This document shows positions 47,262 through 55,095 of a stretch of 57,976 nucleotides of DNA, in pieces. This DNA is from Acidovorax sp. CCYZU-2555 (GTDB lineage: Bacteria > Pseudomonadota > Gammaproteobacteria > Burkholderiales > Burkholderiaceae_C), in assembly GCF_018413525.1 (NCBI RefSeq), contig NZ_JAHCDD010000030.1:1-57976 (forward strand), in the 5' to 3' direction. The position numbers and the translations under genes are program-made. The first letter of the stretch is position 1; each line of letters starts with the position of its first letter. The notes under the pieces are model-generated. The model was given only the letters and a program-made list of their open reading frames with translations. It was not told where the DNA came from and did not search any database.

Positions 47262-48587
47262 TTGATCTCCATCCTGCGCCTGGTTGCACTGGCTCTTGAC
47301 CAACTCGAAGTGGCCGTCTGTGTCTTCGACACCAGGCACAGGACGCTGCTTTGGAACGACACCTTCGTGCAGTTCTTTCCCGAGCATGCGGGCCAGGTGC
47401 ATGAAGGAGAGGACTACCGCGAGAATCTTCGGCGCTTTTATCTGAGCCGGCTCAGCGAGGACGAGCTGCCGGCCATGGAGCGCTATGTCGAGGAAGGCGT
47501 GCAGCGCCACCACCAGCAGCAGCGCGCTTTCGAGTTCGACCACCATGGCTACCGGGTGCGCGCGGCGTCGGTATCGCTCGGGGCTTTCGGGCGGGTGCGG
47601 CTGTGGCGCAAGACCACGCCCCTGCTGCCGGGCATGCAGGATCGCATCAACCCCAGACTGGTACAGCTGCCGGGCCAGATTTCCGCCGATACGGCCAGGG
47701 CGCTGGAAAGCCTGGCCGACGGCATTCTGATGGTCGACGAGCAGGACCGGGCCGTCTGGGCCAACCACGCATTCCTGGTGCTTTATGGCCTGCCCGACAT
47801 CGACAGCCTGAGCGGGCTCCAGTTCGATGCGGTCTATGCCGAAACCTGGCGGCGCGAAGAGCCGACGGCGGGCTATGCCAGAGGTGTTGCCATCCTCAAG
47901 GAGCGGCAACGCTTTTCGGGTGCGCCCTATGTGCTGGCGCTGCCGCAAAACCGCTGGGTGCGCATCGTCGAGCTGCGCGGCACCCAGGCCAATGGCAGCA
48001 GTTTCTTCTCGCATGTCGATGTCACGGCCTCACGCCGCCAGCAGGAAGAGCTGCGCAAGCTGACCCAGCATCTGGAATCGCTCGCGGGCAAGGATGCCTT
48101 GACGGCACTGGCCAACCGCCGGCGCTTCGATGAAGTGTTGGACGCCGCGTGGCGCGAATCCCGCCAGTTCGGCTCCGCGCTGTCGCTGTTGATGCTCGAT
48201 GTCGACCATTTCAAGCAACTCAACGATGCCCATGGCCATCCTTTTGGCGATGAAGTGCTCAAGAGCTTCGCCCGCGTGTTGACGCATGTGGTGCAGCGCC
48301 CGGGCAGCGTGGTCGCGCGCTATGGCGGCGAGGAGTTCGCCATTTTGCTGCCGGACACCGACGCCGCGAGCGCGGCCAAGCTAGCGGAGTTTCTGCGGCT
48401 GCAGGTCGAGGGCATGTCGCTGGGCACCGAGCTCACGGGCGTGGTGCGCATCACGGTCAGCATAGGCATTGTCTGCACCAGCCATTGCGCCGCCGACGCT
48501 GCGGCCACCCTGCTGGTAAATGCGGCCGACAAGGCCTTGTACGAAGCCAAGCGCAGAGGCCGCAACCAGATCGCATTGGCAGTCTAG
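47262..48587 (+). CDS. diguanylate cyclase with two PAS-like domains
   Basis: A protein of about 441 residues. Two PAS-like sensor regions are visible (LALDQLEVAVCVFDTRHRTL and ALESLADGILMVDEQDRAVW), then a GGDEF domain with DALTALANRRRFDE, DVDHFKQLNDAHGHPFGDE and the active motif GGEEF. It should make c-di-GMP from two GTP. An RxxD-type inhibitory site is not obvious. The start is uncertain: no good ATG precedes the first PAS region, and I chose TTG at 47262 because the more upstream TTG lies inside a terminator hairpin. It is convergent with the TetR gene. Confidence 0.82.
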   Translation: MISILRLVALALDQLEVAVCVFDTRHRTLLWNDTFVQFFPEHAGQVHEGEDYRENLRRFYLSRLSEDELPAMERYVEEGVQRHHQQQRAFEFDHHGYRVRAASVSLGAFGRVRLWRKTTPLLPGMQDRINPRLVQLPGQISADTARALESLADGILMVDEQDRAVWANHAFLVLYGLPDIDSLSGLQFDAVYAETWRREEPTAGYARGVAILKERQRFSGAPYVLALPQNRWVRIVELRGTQANGSSFFSHVDVTASRRQQEELRKLTQHLESLAGKDALTALANRRRFDEVLDAAWRESRQFGSALSLLMLDVDHFKQLNDAHGHPFGDEVLKSFARVLTHVVQRPGSVVARYGGEEFAILLPDTDAASAAKLAEFLRLQVEGMSLGTELTGVVRITVSIGIVCTSHCAADAAATLLVNAADKALYEAKRRGRNQIALAV

Positions 48588-48613
48588 GCGCCTGCCGGCC
48601 CCAGCCGCGCGCT

Positions 48614-49243
48614 CTAGGCCTTCAACCCGTGCAGCGCCATGTCGAGATATTCCTCGATGACTTCGCGTGTCGACATGGCCCCCTTGGGGTTGTGCCAGCG
48701 TGTCATCTGGTTGAGCGACGACAGCAGAAAGCGCCCGGTCAGCGCGACGTTGTGCGGCTTGAATATGCCCGCCTCCATGGCGTCCGAAATGCAGCTGCGC
48801 AGCAGGCTTTCGTATTCGTTGCGCAGCGCGATGGTCATGGTGCGCTGTTCGCTTTCGGCGCCCATCCAGAATGCGTTCGAGCCGGCCATCCAGGAGTCGC
48901 GGTCGGCGTCCATGAAATCGGCCGAGACCAGCATGTATTGGCGCACTTTCTCCAGCGGCGTGGGCGCGGCGTCGACCGCGGCGCGCACGGAGTCGATCAG
49001 CGCGCGCAGCGAGTCGAGCACGATGCGGTGGAACAGCGCTTCCTTGTTGGGGAAATGGTAGTACAGCGCGGCCTTGGTGATCTTGGCTTCTTCGGCGATG
49101 TCGCGCAGCGATGTGCCTTCGTAGCCGCGGCGTGCGAACAGCCGGCAGGCGATGCCTATGATCTGTTCCGGACGGTTGTCTACGCGCGGCCGAAAGCTTT
49201 CGGTCGCTGCGGCCGTGTCTTCTTTTGGACGACGAGTTGCCAT
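48614..49243 (-). CDS. TetR-family regulator, probable repressor of the 20-49 kb regulon
   Basis: A 209-residue TetR protein. The N-terminal helix-turn-helix region is YEGTSLRDIAEEAKITKAAL followed by YYHFPNKEALF. The C-terminal ligand domain resembles the TetR_C type found in KstR2/FadR-like acyl-CoA-responsive repressors (RFLLSSLNQMTRW). Start at 49243 has GGGAGC upstream. Its own promoter region carries a perfect TTACCT-N6-AGGTAA site (49353-49370), and four related sites precede catabolic genes in this window. I infer autoregulation and control of those genes with an acyl-CoA as inducer. Confidence 0.85.
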   Translation of the reverse strand: MATRRPKEDTAAATESFRPRVDNRPEQIIGIACRLFARRGYEGTSLRDIAEEAKITKAALYYHFPNKEALFHRIVLDSLRALIDSVRAAVDAAPTPLEKVRQYMLVSADFMDADRDSWMAGSNAFWMGAESEQRTMTIALRNEYESLLRSCISDAMEAGIFKPHNVALTGRFLLSSLNQMTRWHNPKGAMSTREVIEEYLDMALHGLKA

Positions 49244-49352
49244 CGTGCTCCCATTTTTGTTCTGGTGGAAGGAAAAGTATAGGTGACCCGGCGCGCGATG
49301 CAATGCGTTGCCTCTGCGCGCGGCGGTGCCCTGAACAGGGTGAAAACCCTAT

Positions 49353-49370
49353 TTACCTTTCGGTAGGTAA
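49353..49370. promoter_or_regulatory. TetR-type operator (tetR gene)
   Basis: TTACCT-TTCGGT-AGGTAA with perfect 6-bp arms, followed by GTG as at 24181. It lies 110 bp upstream of the TetR ATG. Confidence 0.75.
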
Positions 49371-49408
49371 GTGTAACGTCAAAGATTGGCGCCAAAGGCC
49401 TTGGGCGC

Positions 49409-50401
49409 TCAGCCCCCCACGCTGCCCGTGATCGGCAGCACGATGCCGGTGATGTAGCTCGCGCAGCTGGGCGCGGCCAGGAACACATAGGCGGGCGCAA
49501 TTTCGTCGGGCTGGGCGGCGCGGCCCAGGTCGGTGTCCTGGCCGAACTCCGCGAGGTCGTCGCCGCGCTTGTCGGCGGGGTTGAGCGGCGTCCACACGGG
49601 CCCGGGGGCGACCGCATTGACGCGAATACCCTGGCCCGCAAGGTTCGACGCCAGCGCCTTGGTGAATGCGTGGATCGCGCCCTTGGTCGCCGAGTAGTCG
49701 AGCAGCTTCGCGCTGCCGCGCAGTCCGGTCACCGAGCCGGTGTTGATGATGCAGTCGCCGCGCGACAGATGCGGCACGACGGCCCTGGCCATGTGCATGT
49801 AGCCGAAGATGTTGGTGCGAAAGGTTTCCTCTATGCGCTCATCGCTGAGGTCTTCGAGCGAATCCGCATGCTGCTGGAACGCGGCGTTGTTCACCAGGAT
49901 GTTGAGCCCGCCAAAGCGCTTGACGACTTTTTTCACCATGTCGGCGCAGAACTTCGCGTCCTTGATGTCGCCCGAAATGGAGACGCTCTGCGTGCCTTCG
50001 GCCTCGATCAGGGCGCAGGTCCTGGCCGCGTCTTCGTGTTCGTTCAGATAGGCGATGGCGACATTCGCGCCTTCGCGCGCGAACAGGATCGCCACGGCCC
50101 GGCCGATACCCGAGTCGCCGCCGGTGATCAGCGCCGTCATGCCCTTGAGCTTGCCGCTGCCCTGGTAGGCGGGCGCATCGTACTGCGGCGGCTGCTGCAT
50201 CTGCGCCTCGTTGCCGGGCTTGGTCAGCGGCTGGCGGCTCATTGGGGCGGCCTGCGCCTTGCGTCCCGGACCGGGAGCCGGTTGCGAAGGCTTGGTCTTC
50301 CTGGGCTTCCTGTCGGCGGCGTTCTGCTTGGCCTGGATGTCCTTTTGCTTGGCGACGGTCTTGGCAACGGCGGCGCTGGTCTTCTTCTCGGCTTTCTTCA
50401 T
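49409..50401 (-). CDS. SDR-family oxidoreductase with basic N-terminal tail (YghA-like)
   Basis: A 330-residue short-chain dehydrogenase. Residues 1-55 are a Lys/Ala/Pro-rich tail (KKAEKKTSAAVAK, KPRKTKPSQPAPGPG) resembling histone-H1-like sequence. The segment QPPQYDAPAYQGSGKLKGM and then TGGDSGIGRAVA, NNAA, Ser in NTGSVTG and YSATK follow. The body matches the general-stress SDR group that includes E. coli YghA. The tail is unusual in length; DNA or polyanion binding is conceivable. It is divergent from the RNase H-like gene and is not part of the TetR regulon by operator evidence. Confidence 0.83.
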   Translation of the reverse strand: MKKAEKKTSAAVAKTVAKQKDIQAKQNAADRKPRKTKPSQPAPGPGRKAQAAPMSRQPLTKPGNEAQMQQPPQYDAPAYQGSGKLKGMTALITGGDSGIGRAVAILFAREGANVAIAYLNEHEDAARTCALIEAEGTQSVSISGDIKDAKFCADMVKKVVKRFGGLNILVNNAAFQQHADSLEDLSDERIEETFRTNIFGYMHMARAVVPHLSRGDCIINTGSVTGLRGSAKLLDYSATKGAIHAFTKALASNLAGQGIRVNAVAPGPVWTPLNPADKRGDDLAEFGQDTDLGRAAQPDEIAPAYVFLAAPSCASYITGIVLPITGSVGG

Positions 50402-50519
50402 GGCCCGGGTCCTTGGCGAGTGACTACGCTGATCAATGTAGTGCGCTGATTCGCGCGCCGCTGTAGGAAAACGGCCTTCATCGGCGCGCGGCGCCCCGCG
50501 ATGCGGGTAAGCTCGCCGC

Positions 50520-50954
50520 ATGGATTCGCAACTCTGGACGGTCTACATCGATGGCAGCGCAACGCCCAACCCTGGGCGCATGCGCATAGGCGGCATTGCC
50601 TATGCGCCCGACGGCAGCACGCGCAGCTTCAGCCAGGCCATCGCCCACTCGGGCTGCAACAACGAGGCCGAGGCGCTGGCCGCTATCCACGCGCTGCAAT
50701 GGCTGAACGCCCAGCAGGTGCGCGCTGTGCTGCTGCATACCGACAACAGCATCCTTGCGGAACAACTGAGCCAGGCCAGCCCCAAGCCCATCGTGCGCCT
50801 GGCGGATATCTATGCCCAGGCGCGCGCGCTGCTGCCGTTGTTCGACAGCGTGCAGCTGCGCTGGATTCCGCGCCACAAGAACGCCGTGGCCGATGCGCTG
50901 GCGCGCGGCGAGCCCGTGGAAGGCGCGGCACCGCAGGTGGCCGTGCCGGGCTGA
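50520..50954 (+). CDS. RNase HI-like protein
   Basis: A 144-residue RNase H-fold protein. Acidic positions of the DEDD site are seen in VYIDGSATPNPG (Asp), CNNEAEALAA (Glu), LLHTDNS (Asp) and NAVADALAR (Asp). It is shorter than and different from housekeeping RnhA, matching the 'ribonuclease HI family/reverse transcriptase-like' group. It would cut RNA in RNA-DNA hybrids. Its stop lies 3 nt before the LysR start, so the two are probably co-transcribed. Confidence 0.83.
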   Translation: MDSQLWTVYIDGSATPNPGRMRIGGIAYAPDGSTRSFSQAIAHSGCNNEAEALAAIHALQWLNAQQVRAVLLHTDNSILAEQLSQASPKPIVRLADIYAQARALLPLFDSVQLRWIPRHKNAVADALARGEPVEGAAPQVAVPG

Positions 50955-50957
50955 ACC

Positions 50958-51845
50958 ATGCTGAGCGAACTCAAGACGTTCATTGCCGTGTGCCGCTATG
51001 GCACGTTTGCCGCGACCGGCGAACGCATAGGCCTCACGCAGTCGGCCGTGAGCAGCCAGATCAAGCGGCTGGAAGAGTCGCTGGGCTTTGCGCTGTTCGA
51101 TCGCACCGGCCGCTCGGCCACGCTCAATGCCGCGGGCCAGGCGACGCTGGCGCGCGCCGAGCAGATCCAGGCGCTCTATGCCCAGCTCGCCGATTTGCCG
51201 GGCGAGACCAGTGCGTCCGGCCTGCTGCGCATAGGCGCGATCGCCTCGGCCCAGCCCACCTTGCTGGCGCGGGCGATAGGCGCATTGCGCAGTGCCCACC
51301 CGCAGTTGCGCGTGCATGTGACGCCGGGCATCTCCATGGGGCTGATGGACGACCTCGACGCCGGCAAGATAGACGCCGCGCTCATCATCCGCCCGCCGTT
51401 CGGCATGTTGCCCGAACTCACCTGGCAGCCGCTGGTGCACGAGGCTTTCGTGCTGCTGGTGCCCGCGGGCATCAAGGGCCGCGACTGGCGCGCGCTGCTG
51501 CAGTCCCAGCCGTTTCTGCGCTACGAACGCACCTCTTTTGGCGGACGCATGGTCGAGCGCTTCGTGCGCCGCGAAGGCCTGGCCGTGCAGGACGCGGTGG
51601 AAGTCGACGAGATTTCCGCGCTGATCCACATGGTCGCGCTGGGCGTGGGCGTGGCGCTGGTGCCGCTGGTCGAAGCGCATCTGCCGCTGCCGGCCGGCGT
51701 GCGCGTGCTGGCGCTGGGCGAGCACACTTTCCACCGCGAGATCGGCCTGCTGCAGCCCCGCCCGCGCGCGAGCACGCCGGCCGTGGCCTTGCTCACGCAA
51801 TGCCTGCGCGACGCGGTCGCGTCAGCGCCCAGGGCCGGGCGCTGA
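50958..51845 (+). CDS. LysR-family transcriptional regulator
   Basis: A 295-residue LysR regulator. The winged helix-turn-helix reads TFAATGERIGLTQSAVSSQI followed by KRLEESLGFALFDRTGR, and a periplasmic-binding-like effector domain follows from about residue 90. No divergently transcribed target lies next to it, as its upstream neighbour is the same-strand RNase H-like gene; the gene downstream is convergent. Target and effector are unknown. Confidence 0.88.
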   Translation: MLSELKTFIAVCRYGTFAATGERIGLTQSAVSSQIKRLEESLGFALFDRTGRSATLNAAGQATLARAEQIQALYAQLADLPGETSASGLLRIGAIASAQPTLLARAIGALRSAHPQLRVHVTPGISMGLMDDLDAGKIDAALIIRPPFGMLPELTWQPLVHEAFVLLVPAGIKGRDWRALLQSQPFLRYERTSFGGRMVERFVRREGLAVQDAVEVDEISALIHMVALGVGVALVPLVEAHLPLPAGVRVLALGEHTFHREIGLLQPRPRASTPAVALLTQCLRDAVASAPRAGR

Positions 51846-51851
51846 CGCGTC

Positions 51852-52307
51852 TTATTTGGCGAACAGCGAACCCAGGTCGGCGAACGACTTCATCTCGACG
51901 GCATTGCCCGAAGGGTCGAGAAAGAACATCGTCGCCTGCTCGCCCGCTTCGCCCTTGAAACGGATGTAGGGCTCGATGACGAAGTCCGTGCCGCGCGCGA
52001 CCAGCTTGTCGGCCATGGCCTGCCACAGGTCCATGGGAACGACGGCGCCGAAGTGGCGCACCGGCACGTTGTGGCCGTCGACCGCGCTGTGGGCGCGCTG
52101 GCCGCACTCTTCGGGCGCCAGGTGGGCGACGATCTGGTGGCCGAAGAAGTTGAAGTCCACCCAGGCGTCCGAGCTGCGTCCTTCGGGACAACCGAGCAAT
52201 TCACCGTAGAAAGCGCGCGCTTCGGCGAGGTCGTGCACGGGAAACGCGAGGTGAAACGGAATCGGCGCGGACAGGTGGGAGGCGGGGGAGAGGATCGTGG
52301 AGTTCAT
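51852..52307 (-). CDS. VOC-family (glyoxalase/dioxygenase-fold) protein
   Basis: A 151-residue vicinal-oxygen-chelate protein with two beta-alpha-beta-beta-beta modules. Possible metal ligands are His in [10 protein letters not shown], His in HQIVAHL and Glu in [22 protein letters not shown] is the family's C-terminal signature. The start at 52307 gives the expected N-terminus. It meets the LysR gene tail-to-tail with 6 bp between stops. Reaction unknown; dioxygenase or isomerase are both possible. Confidence 0.84.
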   Translation of the reverse strand: MNSTILSPASHLSAPIPFHLAFPVHDLAEARAFYGELLGCPEGRSSDAWVDFNFFGHQIVAHLAPEECGQRAHSAVDGHNVPVRHFGAVVPMDLWQAMADKLVARGTDFVIEPYIRFKGEAGEQATMFFLDPSGNAVEMKSFADLGSLFAK

Positions 52308-52627
52308 GGCAGATGCCTGTACGTGGAGTGGCTGACAGACCGACTGTAGACAGACTGACCAATAAAGAAAAACGATATATCTGCGCGCTGAGCATCGATT
52401 TTTTCCATCAATGACGACGAGACAAACAGCCCCAGGCTTCACCCAAGGGGCTGCACCAGCGCTTTCGAAAGAAACTGTAAATAGTTGGAACCTATTGATA
52501 TTTAATAACACTTAGTTGTTATAAATTAATAGTTCATCTTCAAGAACGCCGTTTTGGAATCGATAGCACTGTCGCTGCCAATGCTTCAAGAAGACATTCA
52601 ACGGTGCGCGGCTTCAAGGATGCGGCG
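52308..52627. other. 320-bp AT-rich intergenic region
   Basis: The stretch 52470-52545 is strikingly AT-rich against the GC-rich surroundings. It carries promoter-like hexamers and a short palindrome ATAACA-N6-TGTTAT (52505-52522). No gene seen. Confidence 0.6.
52495..52525 (+). promoter_or_regulatory. candidate promoter for the hypothetical gene
   Basis: TTGATA (52495-52500) and TATAAA (52520-52525), spacer 19 bp, slightly longer than ideal. The palindrome ATAACA-N6-TGTTAT occupies the spacer. Confidence 0.4.
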
Positions 52628-53227
52628 ATGTATATGCGAAAAATCGGTTTGTTGGCTCCGGGGTTTCTCTCCAGGGTGGCTGGCGCAATGAAAGTGAAAT
52701 CGACTGCGGCGGCGCAGCCCGGCCCATCCGGTGACTCGGCGCGTATTCGCCTGTTCGGCCAAAGAAGTCGGCCTGCGGTGATGTTCATACAAAGCCCGCT
52801 GGGCGCACACACCCTGGTCAAGATCGGCAACGGCGGCCTGGCCGCGATACTCGCCTCGCTGGTGGGGCGGGGCAAAAGCGCCGGCATGGGCATTGCGCAG
52901 TCGGAACACACCCGCAGTCTGATACAGAGAAATCGGCTTTTCTCCAGAGTCGATTACTGGGAGTTCTCGATTCCCGGGGGCAAGCCGGTGCAGATCGAGA
53001 ACCTGTTGAGCGGCATGAAGTCTTCGGAACCCGTCTCGTTCACGGGCGTGCAATTGATCTTTCATCAGCGCAATTTCGTGCGCGATGCCGTCAGCTTCAT
53101 TCCGCAAGCCGGAAAGGACTATGAAGTGGGCATCCATAAAAACGGCGGCATGTGCACCGTGATGGTCTATGAAGTCCAGACCACGGGCAGCGGCCTGCGC
53201 CTGGTGCCGGTCGCCGTGGACTATTGA
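52628..53227 (+). CDS. hypothetical protein
   Basis: A 199-residue protein I do not recognise. The N-terminus (MYMRKIGLLAPGFLSRVAGAM) is weakly hydrophobic but lacks a convincing signal peptide or lipobox. The rest is a probable beta-rich domain: SARIRLFGQR, VMFIQSPLGAHTLVKIG, a Gly-rich stretch and SFIPQAGKDYEVGIHKNGGMC. That last phrase is reminiscent of small uncharacterised proteobacterial lipoproteins, so the lipobox may be lost or the start misplaced. Start at 52628 follows AAGGAT. It is just upstream of the Fur-boxed sigma-factor gene, with no shared operon evidence. Confidence 0.6.
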   Translation: MYMRKIGLLAPGFLSRVAGAMKVKSTAAAQPGPSGDSARIRLFGQRSRPAVMFIQSPLGAHTLVKIGNGGLAAILASLVGRGKSAGMGIAQSEHTRSLIQRNRLFSRVDYWEFSIPGGKPVQIENLLSGMKSSEPVSFTGVQLIFHQRNFVRDAVSFIPQAGKDYEVGIHKNGGMCTVMVYEVQTTGSGLRLVPVAVDY

Positions 53228-53303
53228 GGCAGACGCTGTTCATGGAAATGCCACTTGCTCACCCGGCCATCCTGCCTTGGAGGAGCGTCCCTGTGAAGGA
53301 TGT

Positions 53304-53328
53304 GCAAATGATATTGAATATCATTTGC
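53304..53328. promoter_or_regulatory. Fur box, perfect palindrome
   Basis: Arms GCAAATGATAT and ATATCATTTGC around TGA. It contains the Fur-like core AATGATATTGAATATCATT and lies just before TATACT (53333-53338), where binding would block the promoter. Confidence 0.85.
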
Positions 53329-53367
53329 GATCTATACTTGCGCCCTTTGAGCCCTGCTCGCCCCCGG

Positions 53368-53967
53368 ATGGAAGCGATCCATCCCGCGCGGGTCTTGCGC
53401 CTGTCTTCCTTTTCCTTTGCTGTGGTCACACGTTATTACCGAGAGTTGCTGAGGTTTCTGCAAGGGGCGGCCAGAGACCGTGAGACCGCTGCCGATATTG
53501 CGCAGGAGAGCTACGCGCGCCTGCTGGCGGTGCAGCAATCGGGCGAGACCGTTGCCGAGCCCCGGGCACTGCTCTATCGCACCGCGCGCAATCTGCTGAT
53601 CGATCAGCACCGGCGCGGCGAAGTGCGCGGCGCGCATCTGTCCCTGGAGAGCGATGCGGTCGAAGACCCCATCGATCTCGTCGCCGGTCCTCAAGCCTTG
53701 GAGCCCGAAGCGGCCGCCATGTCCGCCCAGTCGGTCGATGCGCTGCTCGCCGCCATTGGCGCTTTGCCGCTGCGCTGCCGCGAAGCGTTCATGCTGCACA
53801 AGTTCGACGGACTGTCGCAGGCCGAAGTGGCGCGGCAGATGGGCATTTCCGTGACCATGGTCGAGCGCCACATCAAGCTGGGCATGCAGGCCTGTCGCGC
53901 CTGCCAGGACAACATGCAGGGCGGCGCGTCGCCAGCGTCCGCGCAGCAATCCGGGGTGCGAAAATGA
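53368..53967 (+). CDS. ECF sigma factor, FecI-like
   Basis: A protein of about 199 residues with sigma region 2 (YYRELLRFLQGAARDRETAA, DIAQESYARLL) and region 4 (ALPLRCREAFMLHKFDGLSQ, AEVARQMGISVTMVERHIK). This is the iron-starvation FecI subgroup, which activates TonB-dependent receptor genes after a FecR signal. A perfect Fur palindrome and TATACT lie upstream, so it should be made only when iron is scarce. The frame extends upstream to 53224 through the promoter, so ATG 53368 is preferred; no strong Shine-Dalgarno. A FecR gene follows after 81 bp. Confidence 0.86.
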   Translation: MEAIHPARVLRLSSFSFAVVTRYYRELLRFLQGAARDRETAADIAQESYARLLAVQQSGETVAEPRALLYRTARNLLIDQHRRGEVRGAHLSLESDAVEDPIDLVAGPQALEPEAAAMSAQSVDALLAAIGALPLRCREAFMLHKFDGLSQAEVARQMGISVTMVERHIKLGMQACRACQDNMQGGASPASAQQSGVRK

Positions 53968-54048
53968 GCGCCCGCCGGCTGTGCATTCGGCACGCGTTGG
54001 GTTTTTTCCGGCCCGTGCGTCTACTTCCATGTAGCCTCTGGCATTCGT

Positions 54049-55074
54049 ATGACTGATCACTCCATCGCCAACCCGCCCGACAGCGACCCCGACGACCTTG
54101 ACGACGAGGCGTTGAACTGGTTCGTGCGCTTCAGCGACGCGCCGCATACCGCGCACACCCATGCCGAATTCCAGCGCTGGCTCGCAGGCCGGCCCGACCG
54201 CCAGGCCGCATATGTGCGCTGGCAGGCCGATTGGCGCCAGATGGACGCGTTTCCGCTGGCCGGCGTGGAGCAGCTGCGCCGCCAACTGGCGCAAGACAAG
54301 GCCGCAGCCGCGGCGCGAGCCGAAGACGGCCGCCGCGCCTGGTGGCAGGGGCTGCTCGCGCCGCAGGCCGCGCTCGCGGCCGTCATTCTTTCGCTCAGCG
54401 GTGGTGGCGGCTATCTGGCCTGGAACCATTGGCAGCAGCAGCCGGTGTTCGCGCAAAGCTTCGAGACGCAGCGCGGCCAGCAGCTCAACGTGGAATTGCC
54501 CGACGGCAGCCGGCTGCGCCTGGACACCGCCACGCGTGTCGAAGTGAGCCTCTATCGCCAGCGCCGCGAAGTGCGCTTGCCTGAAGGGCAGGCGGTGTTC
54601 GAAGTGCAGGGCGACAGCCAGCGGCCGTTCGATGTATTGGCCGGCGACACCAAGGTCACGGTGGTGGGAACGCGCTTTTCGGTGCGCCACACGGCCGACG
54701 GCCCGGTGCGCGTGGCCGTGGAGGAGGGCAAGGTGCGCGTGACCGGCGCCGCGGGCGAAAGCGCCGCCGTGCTGCTGACCGCGGGCCAGCAAGTGGCCGG
54801 CGGTGCAGTCGCCGCCGTGGCGTCGTCGGGCATCGCGCCCTGGCGCGACGGCCGCATCACCTTGGACAATGTGCCGCTGTCGCAGGCGCTGGTGGAGTTC
54901 GAGCGCTATGGCCCGACCCGGCTGGTGGTGCACGACCCGGCCGTGGCGGCGCTGCGTGTGTCGGGCACCTTCGATCCGCTGCGCCTGGGCAATTTCCGCC
55001 AGGCCCTGGTCAAGGTGCTGCCGGTGCGTCTGCAGGAGACGGGCGAGCAGACGGAAATCGTCGCCAGCCCCTGA
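54049..55074 (+). CDS. FecR-family anti-sigma/regulatory protein
   Basis: A 341-residue inner-membrane regulator. The N-terminal domain holds DEALNWFVRFSDAP and FQRWLAGRPDRQAAYVR, which bind the sigma factor. One membrane helix at about 110-128 (AALAAVILSLSGGGGYLAW) follows. The periplasmic FecR part has RGQQLNVELPDGSRLRLDTA and VVGTRFSVR, and ends in a STN-like segment (ITLDNVPLSQALVEFERYG). It relays the signal of a ligand-loaded TonB receptor. No receptor gene follows: the next gene is convergent. Confidence 0.88.
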   Translation: MTDHSIANPPDSDPDDLDDEALNWFVRFSDAPHTAHTHAEFQRWLAGRPDRQAAYVRWQADWRQMDAFPLAGVEQLRRQLAQDKAAAAARAEDGRRAWWQGLLAPQAALAAVILSLSGGGGYLAWNHWQQQPVFAQSFETQRGQQLNVELPDGSRLRLDTATRVEVSLYRQRREVRLPEGQAVFEVQGDSQRPFDVLAGDTKVTVVGTRFSVRHTADGPVRVAVEEGKVRVTGAAGESAAVLLTAGQQVAGGAVAAVASSGIAPWRDGRITLDNVPLSQALVEFERYGPTRLVVHDPAVAALRVSGTFDPLRLGNFRQALVKVLPVRLQETGEQTEIVASP

Positions 55075-55095
55075 GGCACTGCGCGCGCTGCGGCG

